Assembly (NCBI RefSeq): GCF_003729955.1 | Contig: NZ_RJTX01000002.1 | Coordinates: forward strand, 558,001 to 622,000 | DNA: 64,000 nt | Origin: Chryseobacterium daecheongense | GTDB lineage: Bacteria; Bacteroidota; Bacteroidia; Flavobacteriales; Weeksellaceae | Direction: 5' to 3' | Shown here: in pieces, positions 44,169 to 52,775 of the stretch | Position numbering within the stretch: position 1 is the stretch's first letter | How the letters are laid out: each line of letters starts with the position of its first letter | Translations under genes and position numbers: made by a program | Notes under the pieces: generated by a model | What the model was told of the DNA's origin: nothing | Seen by the model: only the letters and a program-made list of their open reading frames with translations | Database searches by the model: none

Positions 44169-44320
44169 TTACATATGAGGTTATAGCGGATAACCTTACC
44201 ATTTACCTGTAACCTTTTTAGAAAATTGATCTAAGCTAATATTTCAATAGGGTTACTCCTCAAGATGCGCGAAAAGACTTTTCCGACCAAGGGAAGGAAT
44301 TGTCTTTTCGCCAAATTTTA

Positions 44321-44351
44321 AATAAGCGACAATGAAGAATTGTCGCTTATT
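44321..44351. terminator. hairpin downstream of the radC-like gene
   Basis: AATAAGCGACAAT and ATTGTCGCTTATT form a perfect 13-base stem around GAAGA. It lies 21 bases past the stop of the radC-like gene on the minus strand, and the following minus-strand sequence is T-rich. Confidence 0.8.
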
Positions 44352-44371
44352 CTAGTAATTGTAAAACTTAT

Positions 44372-44815
44372 TCAAAGATGTCCTTCATCGGCAAACGACA
44401 TATAATCTGTTGAAGTTAAAATACAATGATCTAATAATTTAATATTTAAAAATTCTGATGCACTTTTTATGCTCAGAGTAATTTTTAAATCTTCCGCTGA
44501 GGGTTTTAAATTTCCTGAGGGGTGATTATGTGCTACTATAATGGCAGTTGCATTGCACAATAGGGCTGCTTGCATAATAATTCTTACATCAACTATTGTT
44601 GAGGTAATACCGGATTCAGATATTTTCTTGATACCTAAAACTTTGTTTGCCTGATTTAGATACAATGCAAAGAACGATTCTCTATAATCTATTTCATCAG
44701 AGTCAAAGTATTGACGAAATACATCAACGGCAGCACGTGAACAGCTTATTAATTTCTCAGAATTTCCTTTTCGTGAGTAGATTAATTTTATTTCATTGAC
44801 AATATTAAAATCCAT
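44372..44815 (-). CDS. RadC-type JAB domain protein
   Basis: From ATG 44815 the 147-aa protein shows the full RadC/JAMM pattern: ESFFALYLNQANKVLG, then AHNHPSGNLKPSAEDL with the HxH, Ser and Asp metal-binding residues, and LLDHCILTSTDYMSFADEG at the end. The N-terminal helix-hairpin-helix of chromosomal RadC is lacking. Short RadC-like proteins of this type are common near the end of Bacteroidetes conjugative elements. Their function is not known. A longer frame starts at 44881, but the added residues are not family-like. Confidence 0.88.
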   Translation of the reverse strand: MDFNIVNEIKLIYSRKGNSEKLISCSRAAVDVFRQYFDSDEIDYRESFFALYLNQANKVLGIKKISESGITSTIVDVRIIMQAALLCNATAIIVAHNHPSGNLKPSAEDLKITLSIKSASEFLNIKLLDHCILTSTDYMSFADEGHL

Positions 44816-44881
44816 GTGATTGCTCTTGTACGGCAGAGACTTGAGTTTCCCGTACCTGTTATATTTTAGATTTATTCCCAT

Positions 44882-45432
44882 CCCTTCCCCAGCTTATTCC
44901 TTAAAGCCTTTCAGGCTTCGCTGAATATTTTTCAAAAGAAAACCGGAAAAAAGAAAGCAGATATGAAGTGTTGACAAAGAATAAAGACCAAAAGGAAACG
45001 GAATAATTGGAGGGTACCTTCAGGGAGGAAACCGTTTATGCCGTAGTCTTTTGGTGGGATTAGCAGATGGCTGACAACAATACCTTAGCTGCCTTTTTAC
45101 CGGTTTTATTATGGAAAATATTAAGTCTAATAACAGTCAATAACCTGTTTTTGTATATGAAATAAATGTTTAAGTTAACATTGTTGATTTTATTTGTATT
45201 TTAGTTGAATCTAAGAATGATGAATTTCTTTGCATCAATTTTCTCTTGTTGCACTTAAAAAATAAATTTAAACGTAATCACATCTTTTGCAAATAAAATT
45301 TTTGTTACCTGATGGTGGATGTTAAGTGTTTTTAAGCGTCACACATTTATACTTAAAAGCCAAATGCATCAGATAAGTGTCTGGATTTACTTTCAGAACA
45401 GTTGTCCAATACTTTTATTAAAAAGTATTGGT
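44882..45432. other. long non-coding stretch between radC-like gene and recombinase
   Basis: About 550 bases carry no convincing gene. The part near 44930-45110 holds several complementary short strings: AACCGG and CCGGTT about 160 bases apart, and CCAAAAGG near 44986 against CTTTTGG near 45045. A structured RNA or transfer origin is possible. Nothing resembles a known riboswitch. Confidence 0.4.
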
Positions 45433-45594
45433 ATGAAGAAGAAAGTTGAAATTAGTAACATAACCGTTGAGGAGATTATCAAAATTTTTAAAGAAGAGGA
45501 GGGAATTGAATTAAGCATTGAAGAGGCGAAAGATATTTTAAGCTTTCTGACGATGCTCTTAAAAATTACTATTGAGAGTTTTTTAGAACAATAA
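45433..45594 (+). CDS. small acidic protein upstream of the recombinase (53 aa)
   Basis: From ATG 45433 the product is a short, acidic helical protein with NITVEEIIKIFKEEEGIELS and EEAKDILSFLTMLLKITIES. It lies 19 bases before the recombinase gene and is probably co-expressed. Small proteins at this position recur next to serine recombinases in Flavobacteriia. The frame extends 38 codons upstream, but the added residues are not protein-like. Confidence 0.65.
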   Translation: MKKKVEISNITVEEIIKIFKEEEGIELSIEEAKDILSFLTMLLKITIESFLEQ

Positions 45595-45613
45595 TATTTT
45601 CTAAGGTTTATAT

Positions 45614-47188
45614 ATGAAAAAAGCCGACTTATATATCCGTGTGTCAACTGATGAGCAAGCAGATAAGGGATACTCGCAAAGAGATCAGGAGGAACGATTG
45701 AAACGTTACTGTGAAAACAATAGCATTACAATTGGTCAAATCATTTATGAAGATTATTCAGCAAAGACCTTTAACAGACCAGAGTGGATCAAATTAATGG
45801 ATACACTTAAGAGAAAAAGCTCAAAAACAAATCTGCTGCTTTTTACAAAATGGGATCGCTTCAGCAGGAATGCTGGAGATGCTTATCAAATGATTAATAT
45901 ACTTAGGAAAATTAACGTAGAACCGCAGGCCATTGAACAACCTTTAGATCTTTCAATTCCAGAAAATAAAATGATGTTGGCTATATATCTTGCTGCGCCA
46001 GAAGTTGAAAACGACAGGCGCGCTTTGAATACTTATTATGGAATGCGCCGTGCTAAAAAAGAAGGCAGATTAATGGGAAGGGCACCTTACGGCTATGTTA
46101 ACAGAATAACGGAGAATGGAAAAAAGTATGTAACCCCGAAGGAACCGGAAGCTTCTAACATGCAGTGGGCATTTAACGAAATGTCCAAAGGCGTATATTC
46201 AGCGAGCCAGATAATGGATATGATGAACAGAAAGGAAGGAAAGTCAGTTAAGATAAGTGCCTTTCTTGCTAGTTTACGCAATACTGCATATTGTGGGAAA
46301 ATTTACGTCGAACAATTCAATGAAGAGGAGGCTCATTTTGTTACAAGTATTCATGAGCCTTTGATCAGTGAAGAATTATTCGAAAAAGTTCAGTGTATAA
46401 TGGATGGAAATGTAAATACAGCCAGACCCAACGTAAAAATATTGTCTGACGATAATTTACCGTTACGAGGTTTTCTAGTTTGTCCAGAATGTGGTCATTT
46501 GGTTACCGGTAGTGCATCTACGGGACGTTCGGGAAATAAATATTATTACTACCATTGCAAGTCTCCGTGTTCATACCGTTACAAATCTGAAATTCTAAAT
46601 TCTAAATTTTTAGAGATATTGCAGTCATTGGAAATGCGCGCATCTATAAAAAATTATTTGAAAAAGGTGCTGGAGCGAAATTTTGAAAAATTAATCAATA
46701 ATCCCCAAAAAGAAAGGAAAGCAATTCTATTAGAAATAGATCGTTTAAACAGCAGATTGAAACAGGCAAGAAATAAACTGATGCAGGAGGTAATTGATGA
46801 TGAAGATTATCTTGAAATTAAGACCGATTGTAAAAGGCAAATTGAAAAGCTCGAAGCTAAATTAACTAAAGGAAAAGATAATAAGAAAATAGATTTTCAA
46901 AAACTACTAGACCAAGCATTATCGAACCTAGTAGACCTCGGGAAAGTCTATACTGATGGGGATATCGAGGTAAAACGTAAAATAATTGGTTCGATATTTC
47001 CTGAAAAATTGCAATTTTCAAAAAATCATTATCGAACCACCCGGCCCAATGTTTTTCTCTCTTATATATATCAGATAAACAATGAGTTAGGCGCGAAAAA
47101 AAACCGGAAAGAAAGTGAATTATCACCTCTTTCCGGTCTTGTACCCAGGACCGGGATCGAACCGGTACTCCTAAGAACTGGTGTTTGA
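45614..47188 (+). CDS. large serine recombinase (integrase), reading into tRNA-Leu
   Basis: A serine resolvase domain (YIRVSTDEQADKGYSQRDQE with the catalytic serine, then TKWDRFSRNAGDAYQMI) is followed by a recombinase domain (GRAPYGYVNRI), a zinc ribbon (CPECGHL and CKSPCSY) and a coiled coil. It would integrate and excise the element. The last 15 or so codons, with the string VPRTGIEPVLLRTG, are antisense to the tRNA-Leu gene, and those before it cover the tRNA terminator. The authentic element-encoded C-terminus probably ends near 47095. Length is 524 aa. Confidence 0.88.
   Translation: MKKADLYIRVSTDEQADKGYSQRDQEERLKRYCENNSITIGQIIYEDYSAKTFNRPEWIKLMDTLKRKSSKTNLLLFTKWDRFSRNAGDAYQMINILRKINVEPQAIEQPLDLSIPENKMMLAIYLAAPEVENDRRALNTYYGMRRAKKEGRLMGRAPYGYVNRITENGKKYVTPKEPEASNMQWAFNEMSKGVYSASQIMDMMNRKEGKSVKISAFLASLRNTAYCGKIYVEQFNEEEAHFVTSIHEPLISEELFEKVQCIMDGNVNTARPNVKILSDDNLPLRGFLVCPECGHLVTGSASTGRSGNKYYYYHCKSPCSYRYKSEILNSKFLEILQSLEMRASIKNYLKKVLERNFEKLINNPQKERKAILLEIDRLNSRLKQARNKLMQEVIDDEDYLEIKTDCKRQIEKLEAKLTKGKDNKKIDFQKLLDQALSNLVDLGKVYTDGDIEVKRKIIGSIFPEKLQFSKNHYRTTRPNVFLSYIYQINNELGAKKNRKESELSPLSGLVPRTGIEPVLLRTGV
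47096..47138 (-). terminator. tRNA-Leu terminator
   Basis: On the minus strand, just after the tRNA 3' end, ACCGGAAAGA pairs with TCTTTCCGGT. An inner GTGA/TCAC pair lies in the loop and a run of T follows. It overlaps the 3' end of the recombinase frame. Confidence 0.85.
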
Positions 47189-47221
47189 GACCAGCGCGTC
47201 TACCAATTCCGCCACCTGGGC
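47142..47221 (-). tRNA. tRNA-Leu (CAA)
   Basis: The minus strand folds as a tRNA. The acceptor GCCCAGG pairs with CCTGGGT, the D-arm reads GCGGAATTGGTAGACGC and the anticodon arm is CTGGT-CTCAAAC-ACCAG with anticodon CAA. The variable arm is TTCTTAGGAGT and the T-arm ACCGG-TTCGATC-CCGGT. The encoded 3' end is A followed by CA, so CCA is not encoded. Its 3' part overlaps the recombinase frame on the other strand by 47 bases. Confidence 0.95.
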
Positions 47222-47238
47222 TGCTTTAAATTGGTGTG

Positions 47239-47246
47239 CAAATATA
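47239..47246 (-). promoter_or_regulatory. -7 box of the tRNA-Leu promoter
   Basis: On the minus strand TATATTTG matches the Bacteroidetes TAnnTTTG box, 18 bases before the tRNA 5' end. Confidence 0.6.
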
Positions 47247-47288
47247 GAAACTTTTTTTGCTATCTGGCAAGTTTTTGTGAAGATTTCT

Positions 47289-48056
47289 TTAAAATTCTAT
47301 TTCCAGGCCATCATAGGCAAGATGCATTCCCGCCGGAAGTTCTTTATCTTCAATATCATGCAGCCCCAGATGATGACTGATATGGGTTAAAAATAATTGT
47401 TTAGGTTTTAACTCTTCATAAAGCCGGATGACATCAGGAAGAATGAAATGAGCCGGGTGTGGATCAAATTTTCGGATGCAGTTAAGAACTAACACATCTA
47501 AGTTTTGTAATTTTTCCTTTTCTGTATCAGAGATAAAATTGGCATCCGTGATATAGGCCAGGTTTTTAAATTTATATCCGAATACGGTAATTTTATAATG
47601 AATCACTTCAATCGGAGTGATTTCAGTGTCTAAGATGGTGAAAGGATGGTTTTCTATTTCATGCAATTCAAAAGCAGGAGCTCCCGGATACCTTATGTCT
47701 GTAAAAGCATAAGGAAAACGGTTCTTGATCTCATGGCCAACCCGGTGATAACAATAGATAGGCATATCTTTTCCGCTTTTAAAAATAAGCGGCCGCATAT
47801 CATCAAGCCCAATCACATGATCATTATGTTCATGGGTAAGAAGAGTAATATCTACATGGTGCTCATGGTTCAGCAACATCTGTTGTCTGAAGTCCGGGCC
47901 GCAGTCGATGAGTATTTTTTTGCTTTCTTCTGTAGTGATCATTACGGAAGACCGGAAACGGGTATCTTTCGGATTATTTGAAGTACATACTTCGCATGTG
48001 CAACCAATCACGGGCACGCCCTGAGAAGTTCCGGTACCTAAAAATTTCAACTTCAT
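47289..48056 (-). CDS. MBL-fold metallo-hydrolase (PhnP-like)
   Basis: The 255-aa protein has the metallo-beta-lactamase metal-binding pattern THEHNDHVIGLDD together with FLGTGTSQGVPVIGCTCEVCTS at the N-terminus and FLTHISHHLGL near the end. This is the PhnP-like phosphodiesterase group within the RNase Z-type superfamily. It likely hydrolyses a cyclic phosphate or a related small phosphodiester; the substrate is not predictable. It belongs to the core chromosome beyond the tRNA. Confidence 0.85.
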   Translation of the reverse strand: MKLKFLGTGTSQGVPVIGCTCEVCTSNNPKDTRFRSSVMITTEESKKILIDCGPDFRQQMLLNHEHHVDITLLTHEHNDHVIGLDDMRPLIFKSGKDMPIYCYHRVGHEIKNRFPYAFTDIRYPGAPAFELHEIENHPFTILDTEITPIEVIHYKITVFGYKFKNLAYITDANFISDTEKEKLQNLDVLVLNCIRKFDPHPAHFILPDVIRLYEELKPKQLFLTHISHHLGLHDIEDKELPAGMHLAYDGLEIEF

Positions 48057-48111
48057 TTTATTTTTGAGGTTGGTTTAATTTTGGTAAATTTACAAAAAAT
48101 TTAATGTTCTA

Positions 48112-49539
48112 ATGTATCAGAAACTAACTCCTAAGCAAAAAGCATTAACAATTAATCTAGATCCTACTATTTATGGTACTTTCGCGGAAATTGGGGCAGG
48201 GCAGGAGACTGTTCGACATTTTTTCAGAGCAGGAGGAGCTTCCGGTACGATTGCTAAGGCAATGTCTGCTTATGACAAGGATTTTAGTGATGCCATCTAC
48301 GGAAAAGAAGTAAAAAACAGATACGTTACGCAAAACAGACTTCGCAAAATGCTTCGCTATGAAGTAGCTTTGATTGAAGAAAGAATTTCCAGAGAAAACA
48401 ATCCCAACAGAAAGTTTTTTTCTTACGCCAATACGGTTACGACCATTAATTTTGATAAGACTCAAAAAGGTCACGGTTGGGTAGGAATCCGTTTTCAGGT
48501 AGCCGAGAATGAAGATTATAACGAAATCGTCATTCATGTTAAGTTTAAAGAGAATGATGCTACTTTACAGCAGGAAACATTAGGCAACTTAGGGGTAAAC
48601 CTTATTTTCGGGGCATTTACCTATTACGACAATCCAAGAAGACTGATTGAGTCATTATATGATGATGTAGCAAAGGATAACCTTGAAATAGATATGATCG
48701 ATTTCAGTGGGCCGGCTTTTGCGTATGTAGACAATAGATTGATGTCATTACAGTTGGTGAAGAACGGAATGACAGATGCCGTGATCTTCAACTCAGAAGG
48801 TAACAATATGCTTCCGGCAGATATATTATACAAGAAAAATATTTTTGCGGTAAGAGGTAGTTTCAGACCGGTAACCAAAGTAAACATAGACATGCTTCAG
48901 AATGGTATTGATATGTTTTTGAAAGATGCTACCTGTACCCAGGAAGAAACAGAAATCCTTATTGAAATTACCATTTCCAACCTGAGGGCAGATGGAGACA
49001 TTGATGAAAGAGATTTCCTTGACAGGGTAGACATTCTGGGTAAGTTAGGATATACGGTAATCGTTTCCAACTTCTCCGAATATTACCGTTTGATTGATTA
49101 TTTTGCTTCCTATACAGGAGGAGATATTGGAGTTGCCATGGGGGTGAATAATTTATTGATGGTATTTGATGAAAAATATTATAAAAACTTATCAGGCGGA
49201 ATCCTTGAAGCCTTTGGTAAATTCTTCCGTAACGGAATGAGAGTATATCTGTATCCTTATAAAGATCCGGAAACCCACGAACTTTTAGATGCATCTAATC
49301 TTAAAGTGGAAGAAAACTTAAAAGAGCTTTACAAATATTTCAAGCTGAACAACCGTATCGTAGATATCAAAAACTATAATCCGGAATTTCTGGAAATCTA
49401 TTCCAGAGAGATATTAAGAAAAATTGCCTGTGGTATCAAAGGATGGGAAAATCAGTTGCCTGACGGTGTTGCAGAAATGATCAAAGAGCGCGGAATGTTT
49501 GGATATAAAGAAGAACTTTCCTTAAAACAATTCTCCTAA
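48112..49539 (+). CDS. conserved Bacteroidetes protein of unknown function (475 aa)
   Basis: A well-conserved soluble protein that begins LTPKQKALTINLDPTIYGTF and has a glycine-rich RAGGASGTIAKAMSAYD near residue 40. It has no signal peptide, no barrel and no known catalytic motif, although homologues have been given misleading names such as TonB-dependent receptor. It ends 12 bases before the GAF gene, so the two may form an operon. The function is not known. Confidence 0.75.
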   Translation: MYQKLTPKQKALTINLDPTIYGTFAEIGAGQETVRHFFRAGGASGTIAKAMSAYDKDFSDAIYGKEVKNRYVTQNRLRKMLRYEVALIEERISRENNPNRKFFSYANTVTTINFDKTQKGHGWVGIRFQVAENEDYNEIVIHVKFKENDATLQQETLGNLGVNLIFGAFTYYDNPRRLIESLYDDVAKDNLEIDMIDFSGPAFAYVDNRLMSLQLVKNGMTDAVIFNSEGNNMLPADILYKKNIFAVRGSFRPVTKVNIDMLQNGIDMFLKDATCTQEETEILIEITISNLRADGDIDERDFLDRVDILGKLGYTVIVSNFSEYYRLIDYFASYTGGDIGVAMGVNNLLMVFDEKYYKNLSGGILEAFGKFFRNGMRVYLYPYKDPETHELLDASNLKVEENLKELYKYFKLNNRIVDIKNYNPEFLEIYSREILRKIACGIKGWENQLPDGVAEMIKERGMFGYKEELSLKQFS

Positions 49540-49551
49540 AAACAAAATATA

Positions 49552-50001
49552 ATGCTAGAACTAAAGAAGAGACTTTCTTCTATCCTTGAAAGTCCGAAAC
49601 ATAATACTGAAGAAAAGCTTCAGAAAGTTTGCCATCTGCTGGATCAGGAGATTCCTTATTTCAACTGGACAGGTTTCTATTTTAAAAACGGAGACAAAGA
49701 CGAACTGATCTTAGGTCCTTACGTGGGGGCTCCTACAGATCATACCATTATTCCTTATGGAAAAGGAATTTGCGGACAGGTTGCCGTTTCCAATGAAACA
49801 TTTATTGTCCCGGATGTGAAATTGCAGGATAACTATTTAAGCTGTTCCATTGATACCAAAGCGGAAATAGTAGTTCCGATCTTTAAAAATGGGGTTAATA
49901 TTGGACAGATTGATATAGATTCTCATACGCTGAATCCTTTCACGAAAGAAGATTTGGAAATGCTAGAATGGCTTTGCCATGAGGTTTCCAAAATAGTATA
50001 A
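49552..50001 (+). CDS. GAF-domain protein, free methionine-(R)-sulfoxide reductase-like
   Basis: The single 149-aa GAF domain carries ILGPYVGAPTDHTIIPYGKGICGQVAV, FIVPDVKLQDNYLSC and KAEIVVPIFKNGVNIGQIDID. This is the pattern of fRMsr enzymes, which reduce free methionine-R-sulfoxide with cysteines in the CGQ and SC motifs. The first resolving cysteine of the E. coli enzyme is not seen at its place, so activity is probable but not certain. It lies 12 bases behind the preceding gene. Confidence 0.75.
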   Translation: MLELKKRLSSILESPKHNTEEKLQKVCHLLDQEIPYFNWTGFYFKNGDKDELILGPYVGAPTDHTIIPYGKGICGQVAVSNETFIVPDVKLQDNYLSCSIDTKAEIVVPIFKNGVNIGQIDIDSHTLNPFTKEDLEMLEWLCHEVSKIV

Positions 50002-50010
50002 AAAATACAG

Positions 50011-50033
50011 AGTGGGCTTTAGCCCACTTTTTT
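50011..50033 (+). terminator. intrinsic terminator after the GAF gene
   Basis: AGTGGGC-TTTA-GCCCACT followed by six T, ten bases after the stop codon. It overlaps the end of the convergent BtuF-like gene by two bases. Confidence 0.9.
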
Positions 50034-50766
50034 ATTGAAATGAATTTATTTCTGAGAGTAACTCATTAAAATACTTCCCACACTTCGCAATATGCGTTCC
50101 ATACCAGGAAAAAGCTTCCCCGTCCACGATCATAATTTTTTTATCCGGATAAAATGCTTTCAGCTCTTCCATATGTTTTTCCTTGAATGGAAACGGCTCG
50201 GAAGAAAGCATGATAATATCCGTTTTAGCTAAATCTTCAACTTTAATTTCAGGATACCGGATTTTATCTTTAAAACTATTTTCAAAACCTATTTCCGTTA
50301 AAATATGGTGGATGAAAGTATCGGAACCTATTGTCATGTAAGGATTTTTCCAGATCAGATAGGCTACTTTTATGCGGGAATTGATCTTTGCCTGGTTGAG
50401 AACCTCATAAGTCTTCAGATTATAGGCTTTGGCCTTTTCTTCTTGACGAAATATATTCCCTAAACTTTTAACTAGATAATAATTATCTTCAACGGTTTCC
50501 ACATGAGTTACCATCACTTTGAAATCATGCATCAATGCTTCTACTTGTTCCTTAACATTTTCTTCTTTGTTGGCTAAAATCAGGTCAGGCTGTAAGCTTT
50601 TGATTTTTTCAATATTGATATTTTTCGTGCCACCAACAATTTCAACATTTTTGATCTGCTCATGAGGATGGATACAGAATTTTGTTCTTCCGATGACTTC
50701 ATTTTCCGTTAAACCCAAATCAAATAATGCTTCCGTAATGGAAGGAACCAGAGAAATAACTTTCAT
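50032..50766 (-). CDS. BtuF-like helical-backbone metal-receptor protein
   Basis: The 244-aa protein opens directly with MKVISLVPSITEALFDLGLTENEVIGRTKFC and continues with IKNVEIVGGTKNINIEKIKSLQPDLILANKEEN. This is the pattern of ABC transporter substrate-binding proteins for cobalamin or haem (BtuF/FhuD fold). There is no signal peptide or lipobox, so the protein is likely cytoplasmic or its true start is lost. Such leaderless forms occur in Bacteroidetes. The ligand is unknown. Confidence 0.7.
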   Translation of the reverse strand: MKVISLVPSITEALFDLGLTENEVIGRTKFCIHPHEQIKNVEIVGGTKNINIEKIKSLQPDLILANKEENVKEQVEALMHDFKVMVTHVETVEDNYYLVKSLGNIFRQEEKAKAYNLKTYEVLNQAKINSRIKVAYLIWKNPYMTIGSDTFIHHILTEIGFENSFKDKIRYPEIKVEDLAKTDIIMLSSEPFPFKEKHMEELKAFYPDKKIMIVDGEAFSWYGTHIAKCGKYFNELLSEINSFQ

Positions 50767-50787
50767 TCAAATAGACTTTGCCTAAAA

Positions 50788-52110
50788 TTACAAAAGTTTA
50801 CCCGTAAGGAAAAGTCCGGCAACGGAAAAATAGATAATTAATCCCGTAACATCCACTAAAGTTGCTACAAACGGAGCGGAAGAGGTAGCTGGGTCGAGAT
50901 TTAATTTTTTAAGGATAAAAGGAACCATAGAACCGGAAAGGGTACCCCAAAGTACGATCATTACTAAAGAAACACCCACACTCAATCCTACGAATGGCCA
51001 GTAAACGCCATAATCAAAAAGCCCGGTTTGATGCCAGATCATAATTCTTAGGAAACCAATAATTCCAAGGATCCCTCCAAGAAATAAACCAGTAAATATC
51101 TCCTTTTTCATGACATACCACCAGTCTTTCAAGCCGATCTCCTGTAACGCCATTGCTCTGATAATAAGAGTGGCAGCCTGTGAACCGGAATTCCCTCCAC
51201 TGGAAATGATTAACGGCACAAATAAGGCCAGAACAACTGCCTTCTGAATTTCATCTTCAAAATAACCCATAGCAGAGGCCGTAAGCATTTCGGAGAAAAA
51301 CAGGATGATCAGCCACATGCCTCTTTTTTTCACCATTTCGATGAGAGAAGTCTGTGTATAGGGTACATCCAACGCTTCAAGACCCCCGAACTTCTGAATA
51401 TCTTCAGTATTCTGTTGCTCGATCTGGTCAAGAATGTCATCAATCGTTACAATTCCTACCAAAACACCTGCTTCCGTAATGATTGGAAGAGCAGCTCTGT
51501 CATATTTTTCGAAATAAGTAACCGCGTCTTCCTTAGAAGTGGTAGTTGTGATGGCTACAAAATGATTGTCGGTAATTTCAGAAATCAGAGTGTCTTCTTC
51601 GGCCAGTAGCAAACTTCCCAATGCAATATCATCAATCAGCCGGTTTCGTTCATCCACTACATATAGGTGGTTCATTGTTTCCACTCTCTTACCCACTTTT
51701 TTGATCTGTTGCAGGCATCGTTTTACCGTCCATTCCTTACGGATCTGAATGTAATAAGGCGTCATCAGACGGGCAATGGAATCAGAATCATAGCCCAAAA
51801 GTTTAAGAGCAATCCTTCTTTCCTGCGGATTAAGATGATTGATGGAATATTTGATCAGTTCATCCGGAAAATCCTCGAACAAAGCCGTTCTGTCATCCGG
51901 AGTCATGGCATTCAAAATTTCGGAAACTTCATCACTTCCGATACTTCTGATGGTTTCTTCCTGGAAATCAGGGTCTAGATGTGAAAAAACTTCAGCTTTG
52001 TATTCTTTCGGAACTTTCAGAAATGCCAATAATCTCTCATCAGCAGGGAGTTCGCTGAGAGTTTCGGCAATATCGGCAGGATTAAAGATAAGTTCGTCTG
52101 TAGAATTCAA
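50788..52110 (-). CDS. mgtE: magnesium transporter MgtE
   Basis: The MgtE N-terminal domain ([20 protein letters not shown] through [13 protein letters not shown]) is followed by a CBS pair ([19 protein letters not shown] and [17 protein letters not shown]). Five C-terminal membrane helices carry the conserved [23 protein letters not shown] and [20 protein letters not shown]. Both are required for Mg2+ passage. The 440-aa length is usual. It lies 21 bases upstream of the BtuF-like gene on the same strand. Confidence 0.93.
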   Translation of the reverse strand: MNSTDELIFNPADIAETLSELPADERLLAFLKVPKEYKAEVFSHLDPDFQEETIRSIGSDEVSEILNAMTPDDRTALFEDFPDELIKYSINHLNPQERRIALKLLGYDSDSIARLMTPYYIQIRKEWTVKRCLQQIKKVGKRVETMNHLYVVDERNRLIDDIALGSLLLAEEDTLISEITDNHFVAITTTTSKEDAVTYFEKYDRAALPIITEAGVLVGIVTIDDILDQIEQQNTEDIQKFGGLEALDVPYTQTSLIEMVKKRGMWLIILFFSEMLTASAMGYFEDEIQKAVVLALFVPLIISSGGNSGSQAATLIIRAMALQEIGLKDWWYVMKKEIFTGLFLGGILGIIGFLRIMIWHQTGLFDYGVYWPFVGLSVGVSLVMIVLWGTLSGSMVPFILKKLNLDPATSSAPFVATLVDVTGLIIYFSVAGLFLTGKLL

Positions 52111-52214
52111 AACATGAAATTTTGGCTATGCAAAAATAATTCAAATTTTTAAGATGTAATAATGATGCGGAAAAATTAAGGATTAATTAAATTTCATTTT
52201 TACGGATAATCAAA

Positions 52215-52239
52215 GAAGCACCTGTAAAACAGATGCTTC
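52215..52239 (-). terminator. hairpin after the peptide genes
   Basis: GAAGCACCTGT and ACAGATGCTTC form an 11-base stem with one mismatch (a G-T pair on the minus strand) around AAA, 40 bases past the last peptide gene on the minus strand. The T tract is short. Confidence 0.55.
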
Positions 52240-52278
52240 AAAAATTAAAATTTAAAATTACATAAGGTTACACATTCA

Positions 52279-52446
52279 TTATTCCAATATAGGTTCACAT
52301 ATCGGATAAGGTGAAGCAATACACATTCCGCCACTACAACATTCGCCTGCCCAACACTGGGATGAATCCCTGCATTTTCTGATCAATCCGCCACCATTGA
52401 TTTCTTTTTGCTCTTGTCTGCTGAGCTTTTTTAGATTTAATTTCAT
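52279..52446 (-). CDS. GG-leader cysteine-rich peptide (55 aa)
   Basis: Leader MKLNLKKLSRQEQKEINGG ends in a double glycine. The predicted core of 35-36 residues has six cysteines spaced C-x5-C-x4-CC-x4-C-x7-C (with CWAGECC). It is the last of three related genes, 12 bases behind the second. Chryseobacterium-type genomes carry many such bacteriocin-like peptides. The function and the exporter are unknown here. This gene is too short for most gene finders. Confidence 0.8.
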   Translation of the reverse strand: MKLNLKKLSRQEQKEINGGGLIRKCRDSSQCWAGECCSGGMCIASPYPICEPILE

Positions 52447-52458
52447 TGTTGTCAGATT

Positions 52459-52608
52459 TTAAGGTTCTATACAGGCATATTCTACACATGTGTAATTGCA
52501 ACACCATCCAATGATACATTGCTCATGGCTTGTACATTGTTTGAATGCACCGCCGTTGATCTGCTTTTGCGCTTCTCTGCTAAGTTTTTTTAGATTTGAT
52601 TTTTTCAT
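52459..52608 (-). CDS. GG-leader cysteine-rich peptide (49 aa)
   Basis: Leader MKKSNLKKLSREAQKQINGG is followed by a 29-residue core with six cysteines in the order C-x5-C-x4-CC-x3-C-x4-C (with CIIGWCC). It is very similar to the third peptide in leader and spacing. It is probably transcribed together with the 55-aa peptide gene. No transporter or modifying enzyme is adjacent. Confidence 0.8.
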   Translation of the reverse strand: MKKSNLKKLSREAQKQINGGAFKQCTSHEQCIIGWCCNYTCVEYACIEP

Positions 52609-52720
52609 ATTATTTAGATTTGAGTAGAACTAAAGTAATAAAATGTTTTAAATTATTCACTGCCTTATGAATTTTTTCATACTCATTTACTGGTATTATG
52701 TATACGAAGTATTAAGCAAG

Positions 52721-52746
52721 AAAATAAAACACCCGCATTTGCGGGT
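52721..52746 (-). terminator. terminator after the upstream peptide gene
   Basis: On the minus strand ACCCGC-AAAT-GCGGGT is followed by GTTTTATTTT, 30 bases after the stop of the 52776-52925 gene. It separates that gene from the other two. Confidence 0.85.
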
Positions 52747-52775
52747 ATCTGTAAAATTGCCTGTCAATCTGTAAA

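Larger units (their letters stand above)
18594..47141. mobile_element. degraded conjugative (CTnDOT/Tra-type) element with a defence island
   Basis: The unit is defined by an excisionase-like gene, topB, tra genes from truncated traG to traQ, a radC-like gene and a large serine recombinase abutting tRNA-Leu. The relaxase (mobABC), traA-traF and traP expected in intact elements of this family are missing. About 13 kb of AT-rich defence genes takes their place, and traG lacks its start. It therefore probably cannot transfer itself. The right edge is set by the tRNA. The left edge is only approximate. Confidence 0.7.

Noticed and set aside
45319..45432. Upstream extension of the small gene before the recombinase
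   Set aside because: The first 38 codons show no conserved pattern; the ATG at 45433 starts the charged helical protein.
47289..48056. RNase Z or MBL-type resistance enzyme for the hydrolase
   Set aside because: The motif pattern fits the PhnP-like group better, and no resistance context is present.
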